A stretch of DNA of 55,852 nt from Echinostoma caproni (GCA_900618425.1 UZAN01039451.1:120785-176636), one strand, 5' to 3'. Counted from the stretch's first letter, positions 10,191 through 24,778 are shown. Notes: generated by a model not told the origin, from the letters alone. Translations and numbers: made by a program.

Positions 10191-13100
10191 AAAGTGAGCG
10201 CTCCGTAACTAATGTGCATATATTATTATTGGCAAGTATTACGGGATCGCACTCGAATGAATAAAACAATTAACTACAGACGGACAAAAAGCAAGAAACA
10301 AAACAAGTTACATCGAAACAAAATCGTTGTCGAAATGAGTGATTAACTTACACTATGGAACGTTTTAAATCTTCTCCATTCTAAGTTCTATGACATTCCT
10401 TTTACATAGCTGATTTAGGGTAAACTGCTGTGAACTTCATGAAACCAGTCAGAAGATACGTGACACAGGCTCCACGGGAACTGTTCCAGAGCGTATTAGT
10501 TCGTTCTTAAATCCAGTCGCCCACTATACAACACCATACCCAAAACGTTCTTAAGTAGACAAACGTTTAAGCAGTAGAAATGAAAATATAATTTTATCAA
10601 CCAAGATTTTTGTCATATTATATCACATTTTAAGGAGATTGAATAATCTTATCGGGGGTAGTTCAGGGGATTGAGGATGCAACCATTAGAAAAATGGCTG
10701 TTCTAGTATACGCAGCAGTTGCATAAGAAACATCAGGCACAATTTGATTTTGTAATTCAAGGGATTTATTTACAGAAAAATGAAAGCAATTCAAGAAGTG
10801 TCAATTGCTGAATTTCAGAAAATGCCCATTGCTATGAGAACACGTTCAGAGGGAAGCATTTGTTTCCTTTGATACATCTAGCCCCTACATGTCATACACG
10901 GGCGATAGTAGGTTAAACAGTAATACAAATTCAGATATTCAAAAGTCACTGCTTTTTTGGAAGGGAGAGGGATGTGGTGTGCGTGTTGCAACGAGTTGCA
11001 CACCTTCAGATAACCACAGTACTGCAATCGGATTGGGATGCGTCACACGTGCGATCGATTTTCGGTCACCGTAGTTGAACGGCACAGGCCAATCTCTTTT
11101 TGTGCGGATAGATTGGATGTGAGCAAGTAAATGTGAAATGCATCGCGAAATGGTTTGCGAAAATCCCAGAATCAATTTGATGGGAAATAGACAAACACAC
11201 TCTGAGGGACACTTTCAAACTTTGAATACGTTGAGAGAGAACGGAAGACAAATGACGATCAAATGCTTTCTCCAGATGTGGCGTGATTACTCACAAACGT
11301 TCCGCTCATTAAAACGGTTGATTTCATCAGTAACTATATCGCAGAAAACGGAATGGATACAAAAGTACCGGTAGTAAAACTACAAGAACTGCTCTCGAAA
11401 TGCCTTGTTTGATAATCAGTTTATATTTCACGGAAAACTGCATCGGCATTGACATGGCGTTGCCATAGTCTCTTCATTAGACCAAATATGAGCGGATGGG
11501 TTCATCGCCAAACTGAACAACTCAGTCCTGGGATCTTGGGATCGGAACGAGTTCCATAAACTGAACCAATCCGCCGTAATGAGCCACTGATGCTCTCTGG
11601 CCAGTGATTATTAAATACCGGCATTATCGATCCGCATTTTTCGATTCAGTTTGTGGAACTTTCAACTTGTAGGCTGCTGCCTTTATGCAACTAATAGACA
11701 GAACATTCTACCCTATTCAAATCACATTAAACATTCTGCATCATCACAGAGTCGAAAGTATGTTGCCGTGCTGGACTTGCGGTCCGAAAGGTTCCAATGG
11801 TAGCATGAATTTCAAATTGTTCATTCTGCTGAGAAAGCACAAAATAATTTCGCTCATTATGAGTACCGTCAACGGAATGGTCATATGGACCATGCAACCC
11901 CACAGCATGTAGATGTCTCCCATGGGACTTTGTCGAATTTCAAATTTCCTAGAGATGATGATAATGTCAATAAAGACAGTTCTTTGCGAATGAGACACAG
12001 GTAAAACAAACGTTTTGTCTACAAATTCAGGTGATGTTAAGAAGCAATCATTTGCGAAGTTAGACTAGCGGTCAATATTTTATGCGTACGATATAACGCT
12101 CTTACTATAAATTGCGACTATTTTTGACAGGCTGCAAGATGTTTTGTTATTCTTTTAATTTAATTTAATTTTGCTTCACAAAGAGTTTTAGTTGGGTTAT
12201 ATCCTCATCAGTTAAATACTGTAACTAATGGTACGATTACATACAGGATATCATTTTCTATCTCATCGTATTGGTATCACGCTCAAGTGAGAGTTAATAA
12301 TAGAATTAGACTAAGTTTTTTCATTTGTAAGTAGCTCATGTTTGCGATTAGGTTTTGTTCTTTTAAAAGGAGCTCCTTTTTATATAGGTCTTAGGAATGC
12401 AAAGTTAAATACTGAAACGATCGACGCTTTGTGAAAAAGTGCGTACGATTTTGTATTCAGCAATGTAACTGAAGTTCAATTTGTTGGCGCATGAAACGAA
12501 CTTCATAGCAATTGTTTTACTGAAAGCTATCTTATGCCGCCGATTTAAATAAAATTACGAAAACGGGAGCATTATCCAAGAGGAACTGCAATTAGGAACA
12601 AGGTTTTATTAATTGCGGAATTGTTGTTCTCCCAAATATTGGTATGACAAACCAATTAGATTAAAGACCTTATCCGAAAACACACTATCCGTGATGTCGA
12701 CCTCAAACTGCCACAGTCAAAATTATTCCAGGCAAGAAGAAGAACCGGAAACTATGGTGTGCAACTTGTATCAATTATGATAATGAAACTGCACCAGGAA
12801 ACATAATTCAGGTGGAACATGGATCGATGAAAGCGGAATAACAAGAGTAGACTTTATTCCGCAACTGGTTGAGACTAAACATTCCACTGATACTTTCGAC
12901 CTTCACATTATCTTTCACCAAGTCTGAAATATTCAATACTAAAAACATTTGAGCTCCGTTGATGGAACTTGCTTTTGGAAAACGTGAATGTCGACAAAAA
13001 TTGGTTATTTTCATCCTCATGATTGCCCAAAAGTTGACCATGAGAAAGACCAAATCTATGTTGGCCCCACAAATGTAGCCAATATTTACAGGATCATGGT

Positions 13101-15568
13101 TTGTGAGCAGTAACACCGCCTTTGCCCCACGTGCCATCCTCACTTGTCTAGCTGTGTGATGTGAACTAAGTTTACAAAATTAGGATCATGCATGTTATGT
13201 TTTTCTCAGAACGCTGCGAGTGTGCGATTTGAAAAATAGAATAATGTCGACTTGTTTTGGCTTACACCTTTCGTCCTAAACGAAATAACGCAAGTAATGG
13301 TTCAAACTAATAGTATTTGCGGCTTCCGCGAAGTCTCAATAAATAATTCCAGTTGATTCCATGTTATGAACGCGTTACAAATTTTGGCTTTGCTAGCAGC
13401 ATTTTTCTAGTCACTGATGTTCATCAGCACAAAGTGCTTTATGACGAAAAGGTAACTTAGTTTTAGGCACCATGTTATATCCTTATTTAATTTTCTGAAT
13501 CAAAGGATTCGAAGTAGATGAGTCCACAAACTGCTTGATCATTATCTGTTGGTAGTTCGCATGGGTTTTTATTTCATGTGTTACGCATGTGTGCTTTTAG
13601 CTGTTTATATTGAAGAATACATGAGGCAAATTCGGAAGGACCAACGGAGTCAGATAGTATTTTACACTCGGTCGCACTGAAACACCAACTTGATCAGTTG
13701 CAGTGGGTCTCCTGCATGTTATTTGTTATTTCGTCACAAATTACATGAGTGCAAGGCCATTTGCAAGTGAAATTCGAGAACGTAATGAACGAATCACCAG
13801 CAGCACAAAAGATTATTCGCAACACACGCATCTCATTGTACATGATTTTGTTTGAAGAAAAACTATTTGAGGCGTAGGAATGCGTTGATGACACTATGAA
13901 ATATTGATAACCATTAAACAACTTAGTAATCCTCATATAAGAAAGATTTTCACAAACTGATTTCTTGTGACCTATCAAACTTCATGGATTCACTTGATTG
14001 TAGGTATTCTTCATTTGAAATTACATTTAGCAACCTACAGTGAAGAGGACATATTTTCCCGTCCGAAACGGAGTGCCCACAGAAGGTCCTCTTCTTGTTC
14101 TCAGTTTCATCATCCATCTTTGTTATTTACCTATTTCGAAAGCTATCGTTAGATGACGGTTCCTTCTTGCTTGATTTGGAATCTGATATGGGTTTTCTGA
14201 ATTGCCATATCTAGTCATTTTCAGCCTTTCAGCCTTGATAAACTTTGTTACGGACGCAATGCAATATATTACTGGTAAATCAAACTTCAGTTGAAAAATG
14301 CCGAAAGCCTCTTTCTCCACTAGATCCAGTTAGTCTGTTGTTCTTAGCTTAGAGAATCACCTTTTGGATAGTTTGTTCAACTAACTTGGAGTCAGAAGTT
14401 TTCATCATGGTAATTTGGCAGTACGATATGGAACAACCTGAAAAGGTTCATTTCGAATTCGAATTAGTATCAGCATGTCCCATGTCGGAGAAATCTTCAT
14501 TTTATAAACAGATGTATGTGCTTCAACAACTAGATTTTGTCGGTATGAGTGATAATAAATCAAAATTGCGGTTACGCCTAGCAACTTTTCTGGAAACAGA
14601 TTTTAATTCGAGTGACAGATGTTTTCACCAAAGTTTGCCAATTGTAACCCAAACATCAGCTTATTATCACGTACATCAACAACCTCATATTGTTGATCAA
14701 TAAAAATCCATATGTCACTCATCATACGGTGCATTTTGCGGGTTAAATTGCAACCTTGTACAGTTCCGATACATTAATTTGTACTTTTTATTCCTTGTCG
14801 TTTCATAATAACACCAAGTATTGGCCGCTCTCCTGGCCTGCCATGAGAAAACCATAACCGTTTGTAATGCGAATGACCCTCATATGGGACTCGCGAAGTT
14901 ACGCTAAACCCGCGTTTTCATTTGGCAATAGGTTATTATCCAACTGGCCATACCGTTTTACTCGATTGCTTGTTTGATTGCCTGGTCAGTCTATAGAATG
15001 TGTTCATTGATTATAGCAGTACGTGTTTGGCCAAATAATTCTAAATATCAGCTTGAAAAAGTAGTGATCAGAGTCAAATTTTTTCCAATAGTACACGGCA
15101 CAATGTAAAAGAAGGTGGTGTATTTGGCTCTACATCCAAGCAAATGCAATCAGAGTTCCACAAATCGGTCTGTCGTTTTCTATCTTTCCGGAATCCACAG
15201 GCAGTCTCAGCCGATCTCGATCTGCTATACGTAGCAAACACAACATTTATATTTTGCTTGCACTGTTCCCATTGAAAAAATAATTTTCTCCATAGTTTGT
15301 TTTTCTGTGTGTAGAAAATATGGCCATCGTCGACTTGAACTGAAATACCTCAAGCCCGGTACTCCTGTTTATAAGGACAGTACAAACATAAACAGACTGT
15401 TTGAACCTTCAGCGATTTGAATGGTGCATTCGTCGTTCGCCTTAGTCAAATAATTTCCTATCATCAGATGCATCAATTCGTCTTGTCATATACATCTGTA
15501 GCTATCATGACAAGAACAATTGTTATCCAATACTGATGTATTAATTCCATGCGTTTTTCTACTTCTCT
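10191..15568. other. No gene recognised
   Basis: A long A+T-rich stretch. The region after the gypsy fragment should hold RNase H and integrase if the element were intact; neither could be read. Frames of 94-117 codons (12808-13143 minus, 13694-13978 minus, 14353-14703 plus) are the longest, lack recognisable domains, and are close to chance length. Confidence 0.4.
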
Positions 15569-15590
15569 AGATCACGTCCAAACGTGATCT
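15569..15590. repeat. Perfect 9-bp hairpin
   Basis: AGATCACGT and ACGTGATCT flank a CCAA loop. A stem this long is expected about once by chance in a window of this size, so no function is claimed. Confidence 0.6.
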
Positions 15591-16739
15591 CAAAAAGCGT
15601 TCTCAAAACACGACAATTTAGAGTAGTTAAAATCTATCAGTCAAGAACAGAATCATATTACGATTGATTATTCAACTGAAACATTTGACACGGCAACGGT
15701 AGTCTATTTTAAAGAGATTATACGAAAATAACCTGGTGGATATAATACGATTGAAACGTTTAACTCAATGACCTAGTATCACCGGGTGAAGCACACAAAA
15801 TTGTTATCTTTTCATTTTATAGTTATTGACGGAACACATGAATATCTGGGTGAAAGTGAGTATTACCAATGACTAAATCAGATTGTGGTAAACCTGAAGG
15901 CTCATTCCCGTAAAAATTAACCTACAACTGAATCTTTTGGATAGTGTGACAGTGTTCACTGAAGGTTACTTGATAAACGGCGTTTAATCCTTTGGTCACA
16001 CAAACCATGACTAATATTAATTGTTTGCCTTATTTGAAATAAACATCAAATCAATGAATGGAGATCAAGCCCACTAAGATGGCTAGTTCTGGGTTGAGAA
16101 AGAAATATGTTACGTCTTATCCACGTATTTTTCTGCTTACTTATAGCACTAGTTTAGTGTTTCCAATCGTTGTATTACACACTTGGTCATACAAAGTTAC
16201 GTAAAGGCTGTTAGTGGAGGCCAATTAAGTAAAGTGCCAACTGACAAAATATTTGATGCTGATAAGGTTTGAGAGTCACTATAACAGTAAAGTTCTCTTT
16301 ATCTTTCCCGGTCTCAGTATGCGGGCTGTGAGAACAAAAACGTTTTGCGACGGGTATATTTAATGGGTTTCACTGGTGCTCGTGATTATCTATTCAAATT
16401 CTTTTTAAGCACTCCTCATTAACAGTGTCCATACAACAATCCTTTCTGGTCAGCCACTTACATTGATTTTGAGTACCTTGAACAAATTGTGTAATGTGCA
16501 GTTAGAATCTGTTACTGAATGAGATTTTTTATGAAAATGGTCCACGTGTGATTCCGTCTAGTTCGTGAGAAGACAATAATTTTGTGAAAAACGGATAAAA
16601 CGATTTTCGATCTGAAAATTAGCTCAAAAAGCAAACATTATACTTTTGACATCGAATTTGAGAGATCGGTTGGATTTACTTAATTTATTTTACACCGATG
16701 ACAAGAGCTTATGAACTGATTTGCTCGGATTTATGGTGT
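15591..16739. other. No gene recognised
   Basis: A+T-rich sequence without a readable motif on either strand. Confidence 0.45.
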
Positions 16740-16865
16740 TTATTTACCAACTCGGAAGTTCACGATTCGAGCCCTGGCGATCAAGTCCCCAATATACTCC
16801 GACAAACCTCCAAAAGCCGTGCAATGATCTCCAAAATGTGTAACCAAAAGGCACACTAGTTTGCC
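16740..16865 (-). pseudogene. Possible RTE C-terminal scrap
   Basis: The minus frame reads GGLSEYIGDLIARARIV, similar to the 'GGLS.EI..RI.KAR..F.NL' block that follows the 'YLGS' motif in the C-terminal part of RTE-type proteins. The preceding CLLVTHFGD may stand for 'FVYLGS'. Only about 40 codons can be read, and the following 'RHLWRR' block is absent. It could be chance. Confidence 0.25.
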
Positions 16866-16943
16866 ATGATGCTGGTCAAAATAAATGACTTTATGCATAA
16901 TAGTTCTTGTAGAACTTCTCTGCTCATGTATAGTTATCCACAT

Positions 16944-19900
16944 TTTGCAGATGTTTTGGTTTTTGTAATTTGGTTTCGAGGAAGAGTCAGTCGTGTATCC
17001 TATTCAACATTTTCGGTTTCGGAACTTCTCATAACAATGTTTTTGATTATTGCGGAATGTCCAAGAATTTGAAAAGGCTGGTTCAACTTATTGGCTTATT
17101 GAGTTTAAAGGAATCGTTGTAGTCTTTCTTTGAAAATCGGTCGGTAAATGAAAAACTCGCCTTTGGCGAAATGAATATGCGTGAGCCTGGAACAAAAGAC
17201 GGTAGTTTGTTTTGTAATAAATTCAGTCCCTCATTCTTTCTGTTTTTTCTGTTGTCATGAGCCCTTTTAACTTCATTTGGGCAAAATGTATGTAAAACCT
17301 CAATGCATATAGGCAAGGAAATAGAAGCCATAGTTGTTATGCGAATGAGACCAAACGTTTGAGGACAGATTTCCCTACACATTCTCATTTTTTATCTTTG
17401 TTGACTATATGGGCGAGACATCAGTAATGTCTTGAAGTGCGACAAGCGTTTCAAAATGGTGAACACCTGGAGACCTTAGTACAAAATAACTCATGTTAAG
17501 GGATATTTCTCTTGAAGATGTGTGCTGTTTGTGTCCGAATGGATGCTCAACAAATTGTTCACTGGTTTTTCATGCACTATGTACGAATCATTCAACGTTG
17601 ATAAACCGATTTGTGGAATATAATAGGTAAAATTCCTTGTGGTAAGTTCACTGATGGCAGTTACACTGATACTGTTCACTGGCATGCGAATAATACACAA
17701 TCGAAGTTGATGTTGGTGTCCAAATGGGTGCTATCTTTTCATCGATAAACGATAGAGTATTCGCAAACATTTTTGAATAGGAAGCCTGGTTTCTCAAACA
17801 TGTTTGCATATGAGTGAATAAGTGAAACGACCGCGATAGGTTATACAAAAATGAATAACCGGGACTAGGAAAAGTAGCTTTGACATATCAGGCACGCGTA
17901 GGAAGATGCGGAAACGTGTGAATAGGGTCGGCAAAATAAAAAAATGACACCTGCAATGTAAGTAAACGTTTTTGTCGGTTTGGATGAAGAGCAGGGGAGG
18001 TGTCACTCAAATTTGTCGCTTTTCTTTCGCACACATGGCCACAATGAATGAAAGCACCGGAAGCATTCGCTATGAACTGGATTTTCTGATACTTTAGCTC
18101 GTATGATTCGGGACATCAAACTCTGTTGGCGTAGTTGTTATCGTTATGATAGTTACAGTGATTGACCTAAGGGAAGCATTGGGAAGACAACCGCGACATG
18201 CTTGCTGTAGTAGTATAGATGTGCGGAATGAATATAATGAAAAACTACTTTTGGCATGATGGAGGAAAACTGTATTGTGATGAAGCTATGATGAAGTTAT
18301 CGTTCAAGGAATATTGTTAACCTATGCGACTGAATGAATCCGACTTTATTGAATCACCTCATCAACTAACGACGAAACGTTTCATCACGTTTGTGTCTAT
18401 GATTTGGGATGAATGCTAAACTCGTTTGATGTTCCAATGATCCTGTATTAAGGTATTGTCTCTGATTGACCCGCATTAGCTTTTACATAATTATTCTCAT
18501 CACAGAAATCTGTCATGTAACAAACGAGACGAAGCAGATGAGAGGAAATGCAAGGGATCGAAACCAGTGACCTGATAATTGCTAAATGGGTGGTATTGGT
18601 CGATTGCACATAATCGCTCATGCTCTATGAAATGTTCATTTACGAATCTTCACAAGCTCCAACCCCCTAAAATGAAAGAACCGGAGGAAACCTAAGACCA
18701 GGCCTTCTATATTTATCATGATCTCGATGTGAAGCATGCATATTTAATAAAGGTTTTTATTTTTCAGCAATTTTCACCCTGTATGTAAGAGTTGACTGAA
18801 GCATCTTTAAAAACACTGAATCACAGTACCAAAGGAAATTATGCAGTCATGGTTTTTGTGGGGTTGTATTCAGCAAAGCACTCCATAAATGTTTCCATGA
18901 TGTGAAATCTCGGCATTATCAAAATTAGTGTGACAAAATGAGTAATAAGTAGGAGGACTGGAAGAATGTTTACTCCGAGCGATGTCATTCTGGATCGATC
19001 AACCAAACACCGCATCTGAGGAACCTCGAGCGGCTTTATGTTTGTGAAATTGGAGCTTTTTGTTCACTCAATCCGAATTCACGGACGTACGGCCTGCGTA
19101 TGCTTGTTGTTCTTTTGTGGGTCTCTCTTCATGAATGTTCCTTATTCTCCAACATGTTTCAAAGTGATTTTATCATGGCAAACGTTTGCCTAATCTTCGA
19201 CAGATAGCACGTTCCTGATTGAACTTAAACTGCGGCCCTCAGATTTGTGAAAAAAATCTAAACAGCACAATTCAATTTCACTTACCTAACACATTCATAG
19301 TGTTTTAAGCCTAGATTTTGGTAGCTGAGTAGAATTGATCCCCTTCGCAGCTACTTTGTATGTGGAATGAACGAACGTCAACATCATCAAAAGGTGACCT
19401 TGATACCAAATTTGTCGATGCGTACAACGGTAAGCACGATAAAACAAAAATTCCAGGGTGTTTGTAGCCCCATTTCCAATTATTGATTTCCTTATGGTGG
19501 TGATAAAAAGTGGATCTCAGCTTAGCTACTCTCGTAAGTAATATTTCAAACGTGACAGAAAAGTCTTATTTGTTTGCATTTATACAGTCTGAAATAAAGC
19601 AAAATTGATACTACAAAAAGTAGATGCTTACCGTTCCCTATCTTTAGTTAAAGTGAACTGCGTTTTTGAGAGCCGAATACATTGTTCAAATGCTTCTTTG
19701 CGAGATTGGAATCTTTAGTTGAAAAAGCTGAATAGATTAACAGACCGAGGACAATGAACAAAGTTCACAAAAGAACATCTGCAATACTTTCATCAATTGA
19801 CAGAATTACCACGGTCTAAGCTCAATAGTCTCTGGTTTTGACCAAATATTAAAGAAAAAAGAGTCCTACAGCGGGTTTCTTTTGAGAACCATGGCTGTTA

Positions 19901-22900
19901 TCCTCGGATCCGTTTTGTATCAACTTTTCAAAAACGGAGGTAACTCTAACGGAAGATGAGTTAGGGGACCGTTGGTTTTCTTGTTGCATAACCTTTCGAT
20001 TCATTTTAGATCTTGTTAGTGCAAAACAATATACCGTTTTTGTTACATAGGAGAAGTTTGCTCACAGGATCAGTGCATTTTATTTGCAAACACCGAAGCC
20101 AAGCGATATATCCAATAGCTTGAGGGTGCAGGCACGTCCTTTGAACCTTCTCCAATTATAGGTTGTGAGGCATTAGATGGTCACACCTCATTTCTAAAAC
20201 AAGATTTTGAAAATCAACTTTCGTCAAAAATTTAATGGTGCAACATTGGTTGATCAAGACATATTCCGATAACTGTTGATCTGACCTATTCACAGCAGTA
20301 TGACTATTGTTTGTACGTTGAGGGATTACGGGTCATGGTTGGATCATTGTGGGGTTTGGTTACATTATTGTGGGTCAATATTAAAGTGTGTTGGGTTGAG
20401 AGCAAAGCATTAAGGAAGAAGACCAAAGTGAACAAGACCAAAAAATAAACACAATTTGAATAACCTTATTGCAGTCAAGTAGTATTTTATGCAATTGTCA
20501 TTTCATGTAATCTATAACAAATTTCTTGAGCGCTTAAGCTCCGGAAAATAGCAAACATTCTTGAACCCGCACGGTTAATATTACAAGTTTATTAACGCTT
20601 TTCAAACGGAACAATAAAATTCAAACTTCATGATTCAGGTAGCGAGAAGCCGTTATGTGTTGCTTCCGTAGACTTTCAGAGAAGCAGTAAGCGAAAATCA
20701 TGTCTAGCACCTAGTACATGGATTACCATTAGTATTGCAATTGGTGTGCATATCGTATCTGTGGTGGTTTCTTCCTTACATAGTTATATATGTGCTTCTA
20801 TCGCAATACCGGATATAAAGCTTTCACTATAAAGAGGAACGTTTGAACCAGAGTAACCCCTGGTGACATATTGGTAGTTGTAATGCAGATAGAAAAGCTC
20901 AAGTTAAGGAATAAGAGCGGAGAAAGTAATGCACTAATTATTCTGAGTCTCGGGAGATAGAATACCGAGAAAAAGAATAAAAGCTATACTAACAGGCCTA
21001 AAACGATCTAGCTTGCATCCCGCCAGCCTGTTCCCCATACTTCTACGAGCAGGAATCTTGATATTGCGATATGAATCAAATAGTTTATCTATAATGCCCT
21101 ATCATGCTGCAATCCCCAAAGTACGTGCTTCGAGTTGGATGGAAAAGAAACAAGTGTTCATTTGTGAAGGGTTCCATTAAGAGCATACCAACTGTCCGGT
21201 GGTATTTGCTTATAGCAATGAATTGTCTTTCAAAAATGGGAAATTATTAAACTCTCAAGCAGTGGAGCCCACGACTGCAAACAAAACGACCACACACTAT
21301 GTTGAGTGCCTGTGAATAGAGAATAACCACGTTAAACACGTTTAAAAAGGAGAATATTTTATGTTTTTAATATCTAGATCGTTCATAAATTGCGTTCACT
21401 TATATTTACTAGCTAATTTTTCCTGCATATTCTGGGTAATAAGTATTCTCGATAGTTTAGGCATAAGCCCTAGCGTATTGCGCATAATAAAAAGACCTAT
21501 TCGTTCGCGGAGGATTCTTCGACAAAATCGTATACCTGATGATATTTTCCCCTTTCGTTCTCTCTTTTCTTCAGCAAGCAAGTTTAATCTGTACGCGNNN
21601 NCGCGACTGTTTGCATAAGTACCATTTACTTTCCACATTCACGAGCAATTGACAACAGTTCAGGACAACCAGCAATCAGATAAAATTATTGCTATACCAA
21701 CTTCGATTCACTCACGGCTGATATTTGCCATTCACCACAACAGCATGATACACTTCTGTATATAATTTGCATTATTAATGACTAAACCGAATAGCGGTTG
21801 TAGTGCATGTAGTATTCAAATTCACGTAAAAGTCTTGTTGCATCACAAGACCGCGTTTATTGTACGCAAAACTCGAATAAATTTTCAAGGAGTAGACACT
21901 TTTGATTCGAAAAATTAAGGTTGTCTTCTTTGACAGTGGGTTTTCGTTTTGTCTTATTCCTACGCCAGAACTGCACATTTTATTTCAGAAAAATAAGAGA
22001 TTATCGTGTCAGTTGCAGGTAATTTATTTAGATTACTTGGGCGCACAGAGAGAAAGGTTGCAATATGACACCAGGTCATCACCATTCTCGACATAATGGT
22101 AGCATGATTTTGGATGCACGCGGTCCAGCGCGAGGGATGTACACTGTCTCATCTATATTGCTGTGTATTTCTAAATTATATCCTTGTATATTCTATACTG
22201 CTTCTGTCTGTTTGCCTTTGTGACTTGTAACACCTGGTCCAGTTTCACGCACTTGTTGATATTCAATCTATCCTCAGGGTTAGTCCATTGTGTTTTCTAA
22301 CTGGCAATCAAATTTGTGGTAAGGTCATTAGGTGTGTGCGCTTAAAATTATGCTCTGAACTAGTCCAAGAACGGTGCGATAGATCAATGATGTATTCAAT
22401 AAACCGTTTGATAAAAACAGAATAAATGATATTTCTGATGAATCCCGCGTTAACGCCTTGGGACTCTCATCCGCATCATTTAGAGCAAAAAATGGGTGCA
22501 GTTATAGACAACCGATAATTGATTAGGATGTTTGAGAATTGTACAGTGGGAAATATAAATCGGGACTGGTTAGTTTGTCGTCATGTGTTGTAACAGGTGA
22601 TTATGGAGGAAATGCACTATGATATGCTTGCACTTGTTGATCACGCCGTAAAATATATGTAATTGGTTTTGCTGAAATAGTCAAAAGTCAATAAATAGTA
22701 CCCGGCTTGTGTGCGGTACTTTTGGAGATGATTAGTTTAAACATAGCTATTTTCCGTCACCTTTGAAGCTAAAACGTCAAAAATATTTCCGAATCTTGAA
22801 GGTTTTATAATATTTGTTTCTCTTTCACGGATTTAAATTTTAATGAATAAAACTAGAGGTAAATGCAACACTGCAATATGATCAGACGTTTGCTGTTCAA

Positions 22901-24385
22901 TTTCAAATACACATAAGAGAGGTGACAGGAAAAAAATGCGAGCATTGGACAGGAAGAAAATAGTGCTCTTGGTCATAAACCAAAAATTATCTCATCAGTG
23001 GCAATCAACCGTTTCTAATCTTTGGAAAGTGTAAAATGAAAGGAATCGACAGGGTACGTCTTTCTGATCCGACTTCAGCACATTACCCACGCATGAAATT
23101 CAGCCTTTCATTCGAAAGATGTTTTTGTTTCGGGCGAATTTTTCAAGCTGAAAATAAGCTTGAACACTTACTCATTGATCATCAAACCAGGTGGTATTCT
23201 AATGAATGATAATTATTATGGGGCTTGTAATTAACTGTGCTGGTCTATAAAAGTTAGTTGACCAAGACAACCCTAATTATAAAAGAGAGACCACCTAAAC
23301 TTTCATTCATGAAATAAAAGTGGATGATAGATTGAAAGTCCGAACAAAATAATTTTCCCATTTCACGATACACGAGGATTTAAATATTACCGCATTACTT
23401 ACGTTGTGGGTCGAATTGGGCAGCAAGGTATGAAAATGAAAAATAATTTCTGGATTTCTAAGATAATAAGATCAAACAACGTGAAAACAACCCCACAAAA
23501 ACCGAGGTGTCACAAAATTTGAATTGTGCACAGAAGATATTAGAATCCTTCTTTCGTTATTGGTATTCCCAGTTCCCTTAGGTCTATTTCTTCGAGGATG
23601 CAGATCTAGCTTTCGAAAACTAATTACAAACTCACTGAAAACTTTGATTTTAGTTGTGAGTCAGAGTTTTTGGTTTTAGATCAGGGCATTTGTTGCTTTC
23701 GGCCTCACAGAAAAAGGTCACTACTCCTAAAACTACCAATATCTCAAAGAAAGATGATGATCACATTCGAAAATGAACAAATTGGTGGAGTAATGAACAC
23801 CCGTTCATGGGTAAAAACCTAAGTGCTCGTTCTCTGTTGGGTGATCTAAAGACGTAACTCGTCGTATATATGTCCGACAGCTCTGGGTTTTAAACTAATG
23901 TGGCCCCATGGTTTATACATCCTGTTTCCATAGTCACGATAGAGAAAAATTGTCATTTATTGGAAATGTTGTAGTAGTTCATCATTTGTGTTTAGATTTA
24001 AGGGCCAGTTGGTTCCTTCCTTTGATAACCAATCATTCTGCATCACCTCAGCTGTTTGCTATTCATTCTGACAAAGCTGAGGTTTAAATACATCATACGC
24101 TATGGAGTACCTGATTTTATTACGATCGTTGTGGGAAGAATGCAGAATCACGATTCTATCGAGCTACCTGAACTAAGTGCGCTTTACCATCCGGAAAATA
24201 TTGAATAAATCTAAATGAGAAAAATATAGTGAAAAATATTGTGACTATTTGCGGTGTGATTTTCGGCGAAGGGATACACTATTTTATGAAGATTATCATC
24301 ATGTATGAACCCGAATTTGCCTGTTTTATTACCTGCTCTAGTATACCACGAGGATATAGGGCTTTCGGCATTTAACTCACAATTC
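16944..24385. other. No gene recognised
   Basis: The longest unreadable part of the window, A+T-rich with few open frames over 80 codons. No retroelement, transposase or SINE motif was found on either strand. A short stretch at 20320-20390 repeats GGTCATGGTTGGATCATTG-like units imperfectly. Otherwise nothing stands out. Confidence 0.4.
21598..21601. other. Four ambiguous bases
   Basis: A run of four N flanked on both sides by CGCG (ACGCG before, CGCGACTG after). This is an assembly ambiguity, not a scaffold gap. Confidence 0.9.
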
Positions 24386-24587
24386 TATATAGGTTGTACG
24401 TTTGAAAACTCAGTGATGTCGGTGAAGTTGAAAATAAGCCAACGTTTCGGTTACCGTGGGTAACCTTTATCAAGACCATTGTTGGATTGAAAAATCGCCT
24501 TGATAAAGATTGCCCAAGGTAACCAAAACGTCGGCTTATTTTCACCTGTATCTACATCGCTGTGTTTTCAAAATTACAACTTATATA
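24386..24587. repeat. Foldback (inverted-repeat) element, about 92-bp arms
   Basis: The left arm 24386-24477 and right arm 24496-24587 are imperfect inverted copies (roughly 80 per cent by eye) around an 18-nt loop. Matching landmarks are TATATA(A/G)GTTGTA at the outer ends, TTTGAAAAC.CAG, GAAAATAAGCC(A/G)ACGTTT, GGTTACC.TGGG and TTTATCAAG at the inner ends. Such structure suits a foldback or MITE-like element or a hairpin left by inverted insertion. No target-site duplication was established and no coding capacity is present. The transcript would form a long hairpin. Confidence 0.8.
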
Positions 24588-24603
24588 TAACATATCACAT
24601 GGG

Positions 24604-24674
24604 GTATCGATTTTTCGATACACTCCGAACTTCTTTCGGATCTGACACTCTGACTCACAGTTGTTACCTGTGAG
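24604..24674. repeat. Three consecutive perfect hairpins
   Basis: GTATCGA-TTTT-TCGATAC (24604-24621), TCCGAA-5 nt-TTCGGA (24624-24640) and CTCACAG-7 nt-CTGTGAG (24654-24674) follow each other with only short gaps, directly after the foldback element and before the tail of the first SINE. Each stem is perfect. No known RNA class with this layout is recognised. Confidence 0.7.
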
Positions 24675-24778
24675 CAATTGTGTGGGGTAATTGATGTTGA
24701 TTGATTTGAAGTGAATAATCATCAAACTTCAGCTTCACGCACATTCCTCAGTTAATCGATTCAATCATACACTGGAAA

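Noticed and set aside
12808..13143. 111-codon minus-strand frame
   Set aside because: Length is near chance expectation at this base composition, with no domain and no splice context.
14353..14703. 117-codon plus-strand frame with protein-like composition
   Set aside because: A few frames of this length are expected by chance, and no motif or splice signal makes it stand out.
24020..24085. Inverted 9-mers ACCTCAGCT / AGCTGAGGT
   Set aside because: A 9-bp stem with a loop of about 25 nt is expected several times by chance in this window.
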